Shown here: piece by piece, positions 25,022 to 31,939 of the stretch
How the letters are laid out: the number at the start of each line of letters is the position of its first letter
How positions within the stretch are numbered: position 1 is the first letter of the stretch
From: Phycicoccus sp.
GTDB lineage: Bacteria > Actinomycetota > Actinomycetes > Actinomycetales > Dermatophilaceae
Assembly (NCBI GenBank): GCA_017993715.1
Contig: JAGOME010000040.1
Location: 1-41,050, forward strand
DNA: 41,050 bases
Direction: 5' to 3'
Made by a program: the position numbers and the translations under genes
Notes under the pieces: generated by a model
The model's input: the letters and a program-made list of their open reading frames with translations, nothing else
What the model was told of the DNA's origin: nothing
The model's database searches: none

Positions 25022-26632
25022 ATGAGTAAGAGTCACATCGGCGACAGTCCATCGCCTTCCCCTGGAGATCACCAGGTCAGTCCCGCCGAGGGAGCCAAGC
25101 TCAAGGCCGGCGCCGTCGGCCTGGTCGGCGTCCTGTTCATGGCCGTCGCCAATGCCGCCCCCATCACGGCCATGAGTTTCAACGTCCCGATCGCCGTCGG
25201 CTACGGCAACGGGATCGGCGCCTCCGCCGGCTACCTCTTCGCCACGATCGTCCTGACGATCTTCACCATCGGCTTTGTGGCCATGGCGCGCTACATCACC
25301 ACTGCCGGAGCCTTCTACGGCTTCATCTCGCACGGCCTGGGCCAGGTGTGGGGCATGGCTTCCGGTCTGCTTGCTGCGGTGGCCTACGTCATCTTCGAAG
25401 GCTCCCTCATCGGGGGCTTCTCCTACTTCGCCGCGGAGTACGTCCTCAAGCCCATGGGCGTCGACGTCAACTGGATCATCATCGCTCTCGTGGGGGTGGC
25501 CGTCATCGCCGCCCTCAGCTACTACTCGGTGACGCTGGCCGCGGGCGTCCTCGGCGTCACTCTGGTCTGCGAGGTGCTGCTCCTCGGCGCGCTCGGCCTG
25601 TCCGTGCTCTTCAAGGGCGGTCCGGACGGATACCTCATCGGCGAGACGGTCGCACTTCAGAACGGCTTCACTGCGTTGCCCGAGAACGCTTTCGGCACCG
25701 GCGTCGCCTCAGGCGTCGCTGCCATCGGCCTGTTCTTCGCCTTCTGGTCCTGGGTCGGCTACGAGACCACGGCGGTCTACGGCGAGGAGTCCAAAGACCC
25801 CAAGCGCAACGTGCCGCGCGCCACGATGATCGCCGTCATCGGGCTCGGCCTCTTCTACACGTTTATGTCGTGGGTCGTCGTCGTCGGCAATGGCCGCGCC
25901 CAGGCCGTCGAGCTCTCTGCCGGGGCCTCCCCCGTGGACCTCTGGCTCGGTCTGGTGCAGAACAACCTCGGCGGCTTCGCCAATGGCCTCTACAAGTTCC
26001 TGCTCGTCCTCGGCTCCTTTGCGTGCGCCATGGCCTTCCACAACGCGGCCGCTCGCTACCTGTTCGCCATGGGCCGCGAGGCCGCCTGGCCCGGGATGCG
26101 GCGTACGCTCGGCGGCGTCAACGCCAAGCACGGTTCGCCCGCGACGGCATCCTTCGTCCAGAGCGGGATCACCGCGGTCCTGCTGATCCTGTTCCTGCTC
26201 TTCACCGACGTCAATGTCCCGGATGAGGCGGGTGCTCTGGTCTCGACCCCCGAGCTCGTGCCCTACGTCAACGCCTATGGCCTGCTCGCGCTCATCGGCA
26301 CGGCCATGATCCTCATCGTCCAGACGATCACCTCGTTCGCCGTGATCAACTACTTCTGGGTCAAGAAGGTCCACACCGGGAACGTCTTCACCACGCTCAT
26401 CGCCCCCGCGATCGGGGCGCTCGGCATGGTGTATGCCCTGTATCTGCTGTGGTCCAACCGCCAGTTCGCCGCCGGCCTGGCTGCCGACAGCATCATCTTC
26501 AAACTCATGCCGCTGTATGTGCTCGGCACATTGGGAGTCGGCTTCGCCTATGCCCTCTACGTCAAGAGCGCCAAGCCGGAGGTCTACGCGCTGATCGGGC
26601 GGACCACCTTCGAGGAGGCCCACGAGCGCTGA
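25022..26632 (+). CDS. APC-family amino acid/amine permease
   Basis: 536 residues from ATG 25022, chosen because GAGG lies seven bases upstream; longer frames read through the promoter. Twelve hydrophobic helices in the APC order. The first has the Gly-rich unwound segment near ANAAPITAMSFNVPIAVGYGNG, and helix 6 has AFWSWVGYETTAVYGEESKDPKRNVPRA, the most conserved family stretch. A permease of this type is a standard part of RMM loci. It probably imports 1-amino-2-propanol, aminoacetone or a related amine. First gene of the rightward arm, with the acetamidase 45 bases downstream. Confidence 0.9.
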   Translation: MSKSHIGDSPSPSPGDHQVSPAEGAKLKAGAVGLVGVLFMAVANAAPITAMSFNVPIAVGYGNGIGASAGYLFATIVLTIFTIGFVAMARYITTAGAFYGFISHGLGQVWGMASGLLAAVAYVIFEGSLIGGFSYFAAEYVLKPMGVDVNWIIIALVGVAVIAALSYYSVTLAAGVLGVTLVCEVLLLGALGLSVLFKGGPDGYLIGETVALQNGFTALPENAFGTGVASGVAAIGLFFAFWSWVGYETTAVYGEESKDPKRNVPRATMIAVIGLGLFYTFMSWVVVVGNGRAQAVELSAGASPVDLWLGLVQNNLGGFANGLYKFLLVLGSFACAMAFHNAAARYLFAMGREAAWPGMRRTLGGVNAKHGSPATASFVQSGITAVLLILFLLFTDVNVPDEAGALVSTPELVPYVNAYGLLALIGTAMILIVQTITSFAVINYFWVKKVHTGNVFTTLIAPAIGALGMVYALYLLWSNRQFAAGLAADSIIFKLMPLYVLGTLGVGFAYALYVKSAKPEVYALIGRTTFEEAHER

Positions 26633-26676
26633 GCCGCCTGCTCCCGTCCCCCCACCAAACCCCCTGAGGAGAATCC

Positions 26677-27705
26677 GTGTCCGGCTCCCTAACCACCGCA
26701 ACCTGGGAGCCGGACCCGGAGGCCGACCCTCGCACCTACACCTACACGTTCGGCGGCGCCGAAGCGGTCACACAGCTCCGGCCGCGCACCGTGGTCTCCA
26801 CCTGGACCATGGACTGCTTCGGTGGCCGCGTGCGCGCGACGAACGATCTGGCCAGCCAGGTGTGCGACCCCCGCTACCTCAATCCGCAAAGCGGCCCCTT
26901 CCACGTGGAGGGGGCCCGCCCGGGCGACACCCTCGCGGTTCATTTCGTGAGCATCGAGCCTCGAGAGACGTGGGGGGTGTCGAGCACGGTCCCCTTCTTC
27001 GGTGCCCTCACCGCGACTCCCACGACCGCCATGCTGCATACGGCCCTTGCCGAGCGGACCTGGATCTACGAGATCGATCGCTCCGTGGGGGTGGTCCGGT
27101 ATGCCGCCGCCGACACGGCATTCACCGCGGAGCTTCCCCTCGACCCCATGCACGGCACGGTCGGCGTCGCCCCAGCGCTCGGTGAGGCGCGCTCCTCGCT
27201 GACGCCCGGGGACTGGGGCGGCAACATGGACACCCCCGAGATGCGCGCGGGCGTCACGGCCTACTTCGGCGTCAACGTCGAGGGCGCCCTGCTCAGCCTC
27301 GGCGACGGGCATGCCCGCCAGGGCGAAGGCGAGACCTGTGGCGTCGCCGTCGAATGTGCCATGGACACCACCTTCATCGTTGATCTCGTTCCCGGACAGG
27401 CAACCCCGTGGCCGCGCCTGGAGTCCGACACCCATCTGATGACGACCGGCTCCGCCCGGCCACTCGAGGATGCCTTCCGCATCGCCCATCAACAGATGGT
27501 CTTCTGGATCGCGGAGCTGACCGGGATGTCACCGTTGGACGCTTATCAGTTCGTCTCCCAGACCGCGTTGACCCCCATCGCCAACGTCGTCGACACCAAC
27601 TACACCGTGGTCTGCAAGGTGGCCAAGTCGCTGCTCGGACCGGTCGTGGCAATGGGCGGCGCCCACGCGGCCCTGAGAGCGGCGGCGACGACATGGCGCG
27701 GCTGA
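26677..27705 (+). CDS. Acetamidase/formamidase family protein
   Basis: 342 residues from GTG 26677, with GAGGAG six bases upstream. Family features include PRTVVSTWTMDCFGGRV, NPQSGPFHVEGARPGDTLAVHF, the region with TPGDWGGNMDTPEMRAGVTAYFGVNVEGALLSLGDGHARQ (metal-binding Asn, Asp and His residues), and GVAVECAMD. Members hydrolyse short amides to the acid and ammonia. In this operon it might act on an amide form of the substrate, for example an N-acyl amino alcohol. It is not a standard RMM gene as far as I know. Its last 13 bases overlap the next gene. Confidence 0.85.
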   Translation: MSGSLTTATWEPDPEADPRTYTYTFGGAEAVTQLRPRTVVSTWTMDCFGGRVRATNDLASQVCDPRYLNPQSGPFHVEGARPGDTLAVHFVSIEPRETWGVSSTVPFFGALTATPTTAMLHTALAERTWIYEIDRSVGVVRYAAADTAFTAELPLDPMHGTVGVAPALGEARSSLTPGDWGGNMDTPEMRAGVTAYFGVNVEGALLSLGDGHARQGEGETCGVAVECAMDTTFIVDLVPGQATPWPRLESDTHLMTTGSARPLEDAFRIAHQQMVFWIAELTGMSPLDAYQFVSQTALTPIANVVDTNYTVVCKVAKSLLGPVVAMGGAHAALRAAATTWRG

Positions 27706-28127
27706 GCCGCTTCGAGGTCGACCTGTCCTTGGCCGCTCGGATGGCCCATGCCGCCCGAGCCCACGCTGCCGCACTGGGCGCCGTCGTCACCGTGGCCGTG
27801 GTTGACGCGGGAGGGCATCTGCTCCTTCTGGAGCGCATGGACGGGGCCGAGATCGCCGGGCCGGTCCTTGCGCGCGACAAGGCCTACACGGCGGTGGCTC
27901 ATCGGATCGCCACAGCGGAGCTCCCCGCTTTGACGGCTCCCGGTGCAGACCTGGCCGGCATGTCGTCCGCCGACGGTGGCCGCTACATCACCTTCGCCGG
28001 GGGGCTGCCGATCTGGGACGATGATCGAGTCATCGCGGGCATCGGTGTCAGCGGCGGCACCGGCGCCCAGGACGCCGCGTGCGCGGCGGCGGCATTCGCG
28101 GTCTGCGACAGCGAGCTGAAGGGCTGA
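27693..28127 (+). CDS. GlcG/HbpS/PduO C-terminal domain-like protein
   Basis: 144 residues (ATG 27693, inside the acetamidase 3' end). A small single domain of the heme-degrading/HbpS family: AAALGAVVTVAVVDAGGHLLLLERMDGAEI, RDKAYTAVAHRIATAEL, ITFAGGLPIWDDDRVIAGIGVSGGTGAQDAACAAAAF. The same fold forms the C-terminal domain of PduO, the propanediol compartment's adenosyltransferase, and stand-alone copies are frequent in diol-dehydratase operons. The PduO domain binds heme. There is no adenosyltransferase domain here. A role supporting the B12 enzyme encoded next is inference. Confidence 0.85.
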   Translation: MARLSRFEVDLSLAARMAHAARAHAAALGAVVTVAVVDAGGHLLLLERMDGAEIAGPVLARDKAYTAVAHRIATAELPALTAPGADLAGMSSADGGRYITFAGGLPIWDDDRVIAGIGVSGGTGAQDAACAAAAFAVCDSELKG

Positions 28128-28131
28128 GGCC

Positions 28132-30423
28132 ATGGCGATCGGGCGATTCCGGTTCATGGATCAGCAGCGCGTCAATCTCGACGGGTTCGCCGAGCCGGAT
28201 GCCGCGCTCGGGCTGGTGGCCTTCGACTCGCCATCGGACCCCGAGCCGAGCCTGGTGATCGAGGATGGCCGGGTCGTCGAGCTCGATGGTGTCTCCGAGG
28301 CCGATTTCGACCTGCTCGATGAGTTCATCGCCCGCCACGGTCTCGACCTGACCGTCGCTGACGAGGCGATGGCCATCTCGGATACCCAGTTCGCGCAGGT
28401 CCTCGTCGACCCGCTCACGCCCAGAGCGGAGGTGCTGCGGCTCTCGGCCGGGATGACGCCGACCAAGCTGGCCCGCGCCTTGGCCGTCTTGCGGCCCGCC
28501 GAGCTTGTCCTCGCCATGACCAAGTGCCGGGCCCGGCGCACGCCGAGCAACCAAGCCCATGTGACCAACCGCAGCGACGACCCGCTCCTGCTCGCCGCGG
28601 ATGCCGCCACGGCGGCGGCATTCGGTTTCCGAGAGTTGGAGACCACGGTGCCCGTCCTCGGCGATGCCCCCTCGAATGCCGTCGCCGTCACCATCGGCGC
28701 GGCCGTCGCCTCCCCGGGTGTCCTCGTCCAATGCTCCGTGGAGGAGGCCGCCGAGCTGGAGATGGGCATGCGGGGACTGGTGTCCTATGCCGAGACCGTG
28801 TCGCTGTACGGCACCGAAGAGATCTTCATCGACGGGGACGACACTCCCTGGTCCAAGGCGTTCCTCACCTCAGCCTATGCCTCGCGCGGGATCAAGATGC
28901 GGGTGACCTCGGGTGGGGGCGCGGAGGCCCTCATGGGTGCGGCTCAGGGGCGCTCGATGTTCGACCTCGAAGCGCGGTGTGTGGCGCTGGCGCGCGCCAT
29001 CGGCGCTCAGGGGGTACAGAACGGCGGCATCGACTCGGCGGCGGTCGCCGGAGCCGTCCCTGGCGGCGTGCGTTCGCTCATGGCCGAGAACCTCATGGTC
29101 ATGGCCCGCGGGCTGGAGTCGTGCACCGGCAACGACGCGCTGATGTCGGAGTCCGATGTGCGGCGCACGTCGCGCACGCACCCGATCTTTATCGCGGGGT
29201 CAGACTTTGTGTGCAGTGGCTTCGGCTCGATTCAGCGCTACGACAACATGTTCGGCCCCAGCCAATGGAACGCCGAGGACCTCGACGACTGGTTGGCCAT
29301 GCAGCGGGACTGGGGGGTGGACGGCGGGTTGCGCACCGCCGACGCCGACGCGGTGACGGCCTTGCGCGAGCGTGCAGTCGGGGCGGTCCGGGCCGTCTAT
29401 GACCTCCTCGGTCTCGCCGACCTCGGAGAGGACTGGGCCGGCCAGGCAGTGGATGCGGCTGGCTCCAAGGACGTCCCCGCGGCGGATCTGAGCGCACCGC
29501 TGGAGGCTTCACGCCTCATCCGCGACAAGGGCATGACCATGCTCGATGTGGTCGATGCGTTGGCGCGCACCGGCTTTGAGGTCGAGGCCGAGCGAGTGCT
29601 GGCGATGCTGCGTGAGCGCGTCAAGGGCGACTACCTGCAACCGGCGGCGATCTTCGACGAGGACATGCGGGTGCTCTCCGCGGTCACCGATCCCAATGAC
29701 TACGCCGGACCCGGGACGGGCTATGTGCCGACCGCGCGACGACAGGCCGAGATCGACACCATTCGCCAGCAACGCTCGGTCGCGGACATGCGCCAACAGC
29801 AGGCGGCCGACCGGTCGGAGGCGTTGCGCGGCAGCGGGATCGCCGCGATACGAGGGACGGACCCGGACGAGGTGGTCATTGCCCTCTCCCCGGCCGCGGG
29901 GCGCGAGATCTGGCGGACACTGAGCGGTCAGACCGTCAACGACGTGCTGGGCGAGCTTGTCGCCGGGCTGCGCAGCGAAGGCTGCACGGCGCGGATCGTC
30001 CGGGTCAACGACAGTGTCGATCTCGGACGGATCGGTCTGACCGGGGCCGAGCTGGCCGGGTCTGGGATCGGGATCGGGTTGCAGGCCAAGGGAACTGCCT
30101 TGATCCACCGGCGGGACCTCGCGCCGCTGGCTAACCTCGAGTTGTTCAGCGTGGCCCCGACCCTGGACGCGGCGGCCTATCGCCGACTCGGCGTGAATGC
30201 CGCTCGGCACGCCCGTGGGCTGGTGCCCGAGCCGGAGCGCAATCCCTATAGCGACGAGGCAATCGAGGCCCGCTATCACACGGCTGTTGTCGCCCTCGTG
30301 GCCATCGAGAGGGATTGCCAACGGTCGTCGGTGGGGTCGCCACCAGTGGAGTCGATGATCGTGGAGCCGATGAATGTGGAATCGCTGCTCGGAGAGTCCG
30401 TGCTCGGGGAGGAGTCGTCATGA
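28132..30423 (+). CDS. pduCD: B12-dependent diol dehydratase, fused large and medium subunits
   Basis: 763 residues. Residues 1-555 match PduC, including MTPTKLARAL, ARRTPSNQAHVTN and VNDYAGPGTGY-like TDPNDYAGPGTGY. Active-site residues sit at the same numbers as in Klebsiella oxytoca diol dehydratase: Q141, H143, E170, E221, Q296, D335 and S362. After a Gln/Arg-rich linker (about 556-578), residues 579-735 match PduD (DEVVIALSP, GSGIGIGLQAKGTALIHRRDL, NLELFS). The medium subunit's N-terminal encapsulation peptide is absent. The last 25 residues form an acidic repeat tail (VESMIVEPMNVESLLGE and on). It should dehydrate 1,2-propanediol to propionaldehyde (or glycerol to 3-hydroxypropionaldehyde) with adenosylcobalamin. 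Overlaps pduE by four bases (ATGA). Confidence 0.95.
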   Translation: MAIGRFRFMDQQRVNLDGFAEPDAALGLVAFDSPSDPEPSLVIEDGRVVELDGVSEADFDLLDEFIARHGLDLTVADEAMAISDTQFAQVLVDPLTPRAEVLRLSAGMTPTKLARALAVLRPAELVLAMTKCRARRTPSNQAHVTNRSDDPLLLAADAATAAAFGFRELETTVPVLGDAPSNAVAVTIGAAVASPGVLVQCSVEEAAELEMGMRGLVSYAETVSLYGTEEIFIDGDDTPWSKAFLTSAYASRGIKMRVTSGGGAEALMGAAQGRSMFDLEARCVALARAIGAQGVQNGGIDSAAVAGAVPGGVRSLMAENLMVMARGLESCTGNDALMSESDVRRTSRTHPIFIAGSDFVCSGFGSIQRYDNMFGPSQWNAEDLDDWLAMQRDWGVDGGLRTADADAVTALRERAVGAVRAVYDLLGLADLGEDWAGQAVDAAGSKDVPAADLSAPLEASRLIRDKGMTMLDVVDALARTGFEVEAERVLAMLRERVKGDYLQPAAIFDEDMRVLSAVTDPNDYAGPGTGYVPTARRQAEIDTIRQQRSVADMRQQQAADRSEALRGSGIAAIRGTDPDEVVIALSPAAGREIWRTLSGQTVNDVLGELVAGLRSEGCTARIVRVNDSVDLGRIGLTGAELAGSGIGIGLQAKGTALIHRRDLAPLANLELFSVAPTLDAAAYRRLGVNAARHARGLVPEPERNPYSDEAIEARYHTAVVALVAIERDCQRSSVGSPPVESMIVEPMNVESLLGESVLGEESS

Positions 30424-30779
30424 CGGTGCGGGCCCGATCGGGCAGACCAGTGGAGGCCATCACTTTGGCGGCGGTCACCGCAGGCGAGGTCGGGATCGAC
30501 GACATCCGGATCCACCCGGACACCCTGCGGGCCCAGGCTGAGGTCGCTGCCGCGCACGGCAATCCGCAGTTGGCCGCGAATCTGCTGCGAGCCGCCGAGC
30601 TGGCTCTGCTCCCCGACGACCGGATCCTCGCGATCTACGAGGCACTGCGCCCGCGCCGATCCACGCACGCCGAGTTGCTGGCGCTCGCCGACGAGTTGAC
30701 CGGCGATGGCTGCCCCCGCAACGCCGACCTGATCCGCGAAGCAGCCGCGGCCTACCACCGCCGCGGCCTCACCCGCTGA
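30420..30779 (+). CDS. pduE: Diol dehydratase small subunit
   Basis: 119 residues from ATG 30420. Conserved blocks of the small subunit are present: ITLAAVTAGEVGIDDIRIHPDTLRAQAEVA, NLLRAAELALLPDDRILAIYEALRPRRST and LIREAAAAYHRRGL. The N-terminal extension that can carry an encapsulation signal in PduE is short here. Together with the fused PduCD this gives a complete dehydratase. No reactivase (PduG/PduH) follows; the rightward arm ends here. Confidence 0.95.
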   Translation: MTVRARSGRPVEAITLAAVTAGEVGIDDIRIHPDTLRAQAEVAAAHGNPQLAANLLRAAELALLPDDRILAIYEALRPRRSTHAELLALADELTGDGCPRNADLIREAAAAYHRRGLTR

Positions 30780-30790
30780 TTCACCCCGCC

Positions 30791-30808
30791 CAGCCCCAAG
30801 GGGGGCTG
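30791..30808. terminator. Bidirectional hairpin between pduE and the PP2C gene
   Basis: CAGCCCC (30791-30797) and GGGGCTG (30802-30808) form a seven-base-pair stem with a four-base loop, midway between two convergent genes. A second small hairpin with a TTCG loop (GTGTTTCGACAC) lies about 30 bases further on. Confidence 0.55.
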
Positions 30809-30865
30809 CCCCGATCCCCCGCCGTAAGAGTGTTTCGACACGAGTTTGGCGCGCGGGCCAACTGG

Positions 30866-31939
30866 CTACGTTGACGCGACAACCGGTTCGCGAGGGTAGC
30901 GCGCTAGGGCCACGGTGATGTTGTCCTGGCCGCCGGACTCGTTGGCGAACGCGACCAGAGCCAGGGCGATCGCCATGGGGTCGCTCGATCCGACCACGTC
31001 GATGCGCGCCTTGAGGGCCGCTGGCTCACTCGCGTAGTTCCAGAGCCCGTCGGAGCAGGCCAACACCCAACCGGGCTCCTGGAGCACCGTGGAACCGCAC
31101 ACCGGCACGATGTCAGACGAGTCTTTGCCCAGCCACTTGGTGATCGCGTGGGCCTGCGGCGCCGTCTCGGCCTCGGCCCGCGGCATTCCGCCGGCCATGA
31201 GCATGGAAGCCATGGAGTCATCGCGAGTCAGCTTCACGCCCTCGCCGGAGTCCGGCAGCCAGTAGGCCCGGGAGTCGCCGACCACGGCAAACCGCAGGAG
31301 CGATCCGTCGAGGACGGCCGACACGTACGTGCACGAGGCCGGGTTAGGAGACGACGGGGAGGTGTTGGCGATGACTGCCGTGTTGGCCGCAGCCACAGCA
31401 GCAACCTGGACCTTGACGGCCGCAGCCTCGGCGCTGTCGGGAGTCCCCAACCCGGCCGGCCATCCCGGCCGCAGCACGTCCCGAGCCGCCCGGGCACCGG
31501 CCAGCGAGGCCACGTCGCTGTCGATCGACGAGGACACCCCGTCGCAGACGACGAGCACGACGCGAGATTCGCTGGCGGACACCGCCATCGCATCCTCATT
31601 GCGATGGTGACGAATGCCGCGGTCAGACACCGCCGCGACCCCTGCCCCTGGCTGCTCTCGGAAATGGTCGCGCTCCCGAGGAGCCTTGATCCCGCACGAC
31701 TCGCAGTAGCCATCGGGGCCGACGACGCCGCCGCACTCCGCACAGGGGACGACCACGGGCGTCACGACGACGTCGGTGGCCTTGATCCGGGTGGGCTCGC
31801 TGATGGGCGACGCGTCATCCGCGTTGTCGGGGGCGTCGAGCCGACCGGGCACGACGCCAGCCGACACTTGCGCCCCGCAGGCCTCGCAAAAGAGCGCGTC
31901 CGCGGCGACCGGCTCGCCGCACGAGGGACAGGCGCTCAC
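30866..31939 (-). CDS. PP2C-type Ser/Thr phosphatase with N-terminal zinc ribbons
   Basis: 357 residues, start overlapping the PknG stop by four bases. Two zinc ribbons precede the enzyme: CPSCGEPVAADALFCEACG (4-22) and CAECGGVVGPDGYCESCG (about 66-83). The PP2C domain (about 100-350) has the metal-binding motifs RGIRHHRNEDAM, VVCDGVSSS, LACSDGLWNY and GGQDNITVAL, so it should be active on phosphoserine/threonine. Last gene of the six-gene operon, it is the natural antagonist of PknG. The first ribbon closely resembles the second ribbon of the FHA protein at 14973-15737, which links the two loci. Confidence 0.92.
   Translation of the reverse strand: MSACPSCGEPVAADALFCEACGAQVSAGVVPGRLDAPDNADDASPISEPTRIKATDVVVTPVVVPCAECGGVVGPDGYCESCGIKAPRERDHFREQPGAGVAAVSDRGIRHHRNEDAMAVSASESRVVLVVCDGVSSSIDSDVASLAGARAARDVLRPGWPAGLGTPDSAEAAAVKVQVAAVAAANTAVIANTSPSSPNPASCTYVSAVLDGSLLRFAVVGDSRAYWLPDSGEGVKLTRDDSMASMLMAGGMPRAEAETAPQAHAITKWLGKDSSDIVPVCGSTVLQEPGWVLACSDGLWNYASEPAALKARIDVVGSSDPMAIALALVAFANESGGQDNITVALARYPREPVVAST

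Noticed and set aside
24866-25022. Cobalamin riboswitch ahead of the dehydratase arm
   Set aside because: The leader is only about 50 bases from the predicted promoter and lacks a B12-box-like sequence; it is too short for the element.
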